23,183 bases of DNA, from positions 1 to 23,183 of the forward strand of contig CAZGXU010000033.1 of assembly GCA_964530075.1 (NCBI GenBank), written 5' to 3'. The notes below the pieces were generated by a model, which saw nothing but the letters and a program-made list of their open reading frames with translations, did no database searches and was not told the DNA's origin. The stretch comes from JANQEA01 sp964530075 (GTDB lineage: Bacteria > Bipolaricaulota > Bipolaricaulia > UBA7950 > UBA9294). Positions 21,959 through 23,183 of the stretch are shown here, in pieces (within the stretch, counting starts at the first letter, position 1; every line of letters starts with the position of its first letter). A program made the position numbers and the translations under genes.

Positions 21959-22867
21959 TCAGATCGCGTCGGTGTCCCCCGGTGCCTTGGCGAACAGGCG
22001 CGCGTCCTCGATCCGGTCGAGCCCGCAGGCGTACCGGGTGAGCCGCTCGATCCCAATCCCGAAACCAGCGCAGCGCGGCAGCCCTCTGTCGGCGTAGTCG
22101 AGGTAGAGCGCGAACTGCTTCCGCGGCAGCCCGTCCCGTCGGAGGCGATCGAGGATCCGGTCGGACTCGACCTCGCGTTCCCCTCCCGAGAGGGCCTCGC
22201 CGAACCCCTCCGGGTAGACGAGGTCCATGTCGAGGAGGACCTCTGGACGCTCCGGATCCTCCCGATCGTAGAACTCCCGAACGCGCCGCGGGAAGTCGAT
22301 CACCCAGGCCGGCGCGTCGAGCGCCGCCGAGAGGGCGTCGTCGAACGGCTCCCCGAACCGCTGCGCCGCGTCGGCGAACCGGATCCGATCGAACGGCGCG
22401 ACGGGGATGCGCAGCTCGCGTCCGAGGGTCCGCAGTTCGCCCGCGCAGCGCCCCGACACGTCACGCAAGACACGGACGACGAGCCCCTCGCCGACGGCGA
22501 TGACGTCGTCGCGCGTCGCGTCTCGGACCTCGAGATCGAGCTGGACGAACTCGGCGAGGTATTTCCCGAAGGAGGCCCGCTCGGCCGGCTCCATCCGGAC
22601 GTTCGGTGAGAAACAGAAGATCCTCGGAGCGGTCAGCAGCGAGATCTGCTTGTGCAGGATCATGCTCTTCGTCAGTTGGTAGGGACGCCCGTAGAAGTCG
22701 ACCGCTCCGCCGTACGTCTCGTGGTGAAGCGGGTCGGTGATCGGGGAGAGGAGGACCGGCAGGATCTCGATGAATCCCTGCTCACGAAGGTACTCCCCGG
22801 CCGAACGGACGATTTCGCTCTTGATTCGCAGCACGGCAAGACGTTCTGTGTCGCTTGTCAAACGCAT
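21959..22867 (-). CDS. Asparagine synthetase of the AsnRS-like (class II aaRS core) family
   Basis: A 302-residue protein with the catalytic core of a class II Asp/Asn-tRNA synthetase but no anticodon-binding domain. Motif 2 lies at about 82-113 (FSPNVRMEP, then KYLAEFVQLDLEV) and motif 3 is GFGIGIER (268-275). Stand-alone cores of this type are known from archaea as asparagine synthetases making asparagine from aspartate and ammonia via aspartyl-AMP; that is the likely role, with another aaRS-like paralogue as the alternative. The ATG at 22867 is chosen because GGAGG (22873-22877) lies five bases upstream; an in-frame TTG at 22879 would have its start on top of that site. It has a long structured leader and its own promoter. 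Confidence 0.8.
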   Translation of the reverse strand: MRLTSDTERLAVLRIKSEIVRSAGEYLREQGFIEILPVLLSPITDPLHHETYGGAVDFYGRPYQLTKSMILHKQISLLTAPRIFCFSPNVRMEPAERASFGKYLAEFVQLDLEVRDATRDDVIAVGEGLVVRVLRDVSGRCAGELRTLGRELRIPVAPFDRIRFADAAQRFGEPFDDALSAALDAPAWVIDFPRRVREFYDREDPERPEVLLDMDLVYPEGFGEALSGGEREVESDRILDRLRRDGLPRKQFALYLDYADRGLPRCAGFGIGIERLTRYACGLDRIEDARLFAKAPGDTDAI

Positions 22868-22882
22868 GATGTCCTCCAATCA

Positions 22883-22899
22883 GGAATGCCTGGCATTCC
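22883..22899. repeat. Perfect 8+1+8 inverted repeat beside the ribosome binding site
   Basis: GGAATGCC, one T, GGCATTCC. It lies six bases upstream of the GGAGG site of the asparagine synthetase-like gene and shares two bases with the sequestering helix. It may be a leader hairpin or a protein operator. Confidence 0.5.
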
Positions 22900-22937
22900 G
22901 AAACACAGGTTGTTGCTGGAACTCTCTACAACGGATG

Positions 22938-22957
22938 TCGGCCGGCCAGCCGGCCGA
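22938..22957. repeat. GC-rich 9+2+9 inverted repeat in the leader
   Basis: TCGGCCGGC and GCCGGCCGA around two bases. In the RNA it gives an 8-bp stem with a four-base loop, five bases after the stop of the leader ORF. No T tract follows, so transcription termination there is unlikely. Confidence 0.55.
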
Positions 22958-22961
22958 GAAC

Positions 22962-23075
22962 TCAGCGGTGCGCCCCGTGCGGGACGTCCTGATTGGAGAG
23001 ACGGAAGAGGGAGGCTCGATTCCGGTGCGCGAACCCGATCGACCCGTTGCGCGCGGTCCGTGGTTGCTCGGTCAT
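22962..23075 (-). CDS. Candidate 37-codon leader peptide upstream of the asparagine synthetase-like gene
   Basis: A short ORF in the leader starts at ATG 23075, with AGAGGTGG five bases upstream (23081-23088), and ends at TGA 22962-22964. The predicted product has 37 residues with no signal peptide, rich in Arg (six) and with three Asn (10, 19, 28). The Asn-28 codon (22994-22992) lies in the middle of the strand that can pair with the downstream Shine-Dalgarno, and the ORF ends just beyond the first internal hairpin. A ribosome moving through or pausing there would open the sequestering helix. Three Asn in 37 codons is modest enrichment, so it may be a chance ORF; good start context is the main support. 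Confidence 0.45.
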   Translation of the reverse strand: MTEQPRTARNGSIGFAHRNRASLFRLSNQDVPHGAHR

Positions 23076-23105
23076 CACGACCACCTCTTCCCGATAGGAT
23101 GCTCC

Positions 23106-23134
23106 ACCCTAGCCGGAAGGCTCGCAGGTGTCAA
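23106..23134 (-). promoter_or_regulatory. Promoter of the asparagine synthetase-like gene
   Basis: On the minus strand TTGACA (23129-23134), a 17-nt spacer and TAGGGT (23106-23111). The predicted start near 23099 gives a leader of about 230 nt, far longer than any other in the window except perhaps that of the HD-GYP gene. Confidence 0.6.
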
Positions 23135-23183
23135 GGGAGCGCATTGCCTCACCAAAAAAGTACTCGAAACGGGATCGTTGCCT

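Larger units (their letters stand above)
22874..22998 (-). promoter_or_regulatory. Leader element predicted to hide the Shine-Dalgarno of the asparagine synthetase-like gene
   Basis: In the minus-strand RNA CUCCAAUCAGG (22998-22988) is exactly complementary to CCUGAUUGGAG (22884-22874), which contains the GGAG of the ribosome binding site. Between the two arms are a CGUCCC/GGGGCG hairpin (22971-22986, one G-U pair), a GC-rich hairpin (22938-22957), a weak GUUGU/ACAAC pairing (22909-22932) and a hairpin GGAAUG/CAUUCC (22883-22899). The layout is a multi-branch structure closed by an 11-bp helix, resembling a translational riboswitch or attenuator. Folding is by eye. Confidence 0.5.

Noticed and set aside
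22867..23183. T-box leader for the asparagine synthetase-like gene
   Set aside because: The T-box consensus (AGGGUGGNACCGCG-like) and its terminator are absent; the leader has a different architecture.
1..23183. CRISPR arrays, tRNA genes, insertion sequences or prophage
   Set aside because: No repeat-spacer pattern, no tRNA-like cloverleaf, and no transposase, integrase or phage gene was seen on either strand.

Overview
This is a GC-rich, gene-dense bacterial window. It contains a run of ten Ns (6531-6540), so it is probably a draft or metagenome-derived scaffold. The gene content is bacterial but mixed: indolepyruvate:ferredoxin oxidoreductase, an EF-G paralogue, a bacterial endonuclease Q, a DUF4438 protein, and an asparagine synthetase of the AsnRS-like (archaeal-type) family. 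This suggests an uncultivated, possibly anaerobic or thermophile-related lineage, for example something like Bipolaricaulota. That placement is a guess; no rRNA or ribosomal-protein marker is present.

Layout, left to right. (1) A minus-strand operon, EF-G-like GTPase > CBS-CBS-ACT protein > YjbQ family (2991 down to 54), with ATGA stop/start overlaps. An outward promoter overlaps the yjbQ stop. (2) Plus-strand iorA-iorB (3201-5395); iorA lacks the usual C-terminal ferredoxin domain. (3) A small MazG-like pyrophosphohydrolase (minus) divergent from a tandem pair of secreted metallophosphatases and a thiamine-binding (DUF77) protein (5402-8045). The N run falls in the first phosphatase and looks like an unmerged 9-bp overlap in an intact gene. 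(4) An unusual locus at 8138-12741 with a strong sigma70-type promoter: a 15-cysteine secreted peptide, a membrane-anchored thioredoxin-like protein that changes frame twice, a double-length FtsX-type permease, and an ABC ATPase whose Walker B glutamate is a lysine. (5) Adenosine deaminase (plus) abutting a minus-strand operon of alkyltransferase-like protein, PKD/FxLYD lipoprotein and endonuclease Q (12804-16007). (6) A DUF4438 protein and a convergent XRE regulator. (7) A gene-free stretch (17361-17729) with a good promoter and a 96-nt element closed by a perfect 10-bp stem, upstream of a GAF-PAS-HD-GYP protein. (8) Glycerol kinase plus a monoglyceride-lipase-like hydrolase, a plausible glycerolipid salvage pair. 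(9) A minus-strand asparagine synthetase-like gene with a long, structured leader. The leader contains a 37-codon ORF whose Asn-28 codon lies in a strand able to pair with the gene's Shine-Dalgarno sequence.

Promoters can be read unusually well here. At least nine start regions show TTGnnn, a 17-nt (once 18-nt) spacer and TAnnnT, often TAGACT, TAGGCT or TACGCT. This internal consistency supports the transcription-unit assignments. The two best candidates for something undescribed are the asparagine-synthetase leader (22867-23134) and the cysteine-rich peptide/redoxin/ABC locus (8138-12741). The structured RNA candidate at 17511-17606 comes next.
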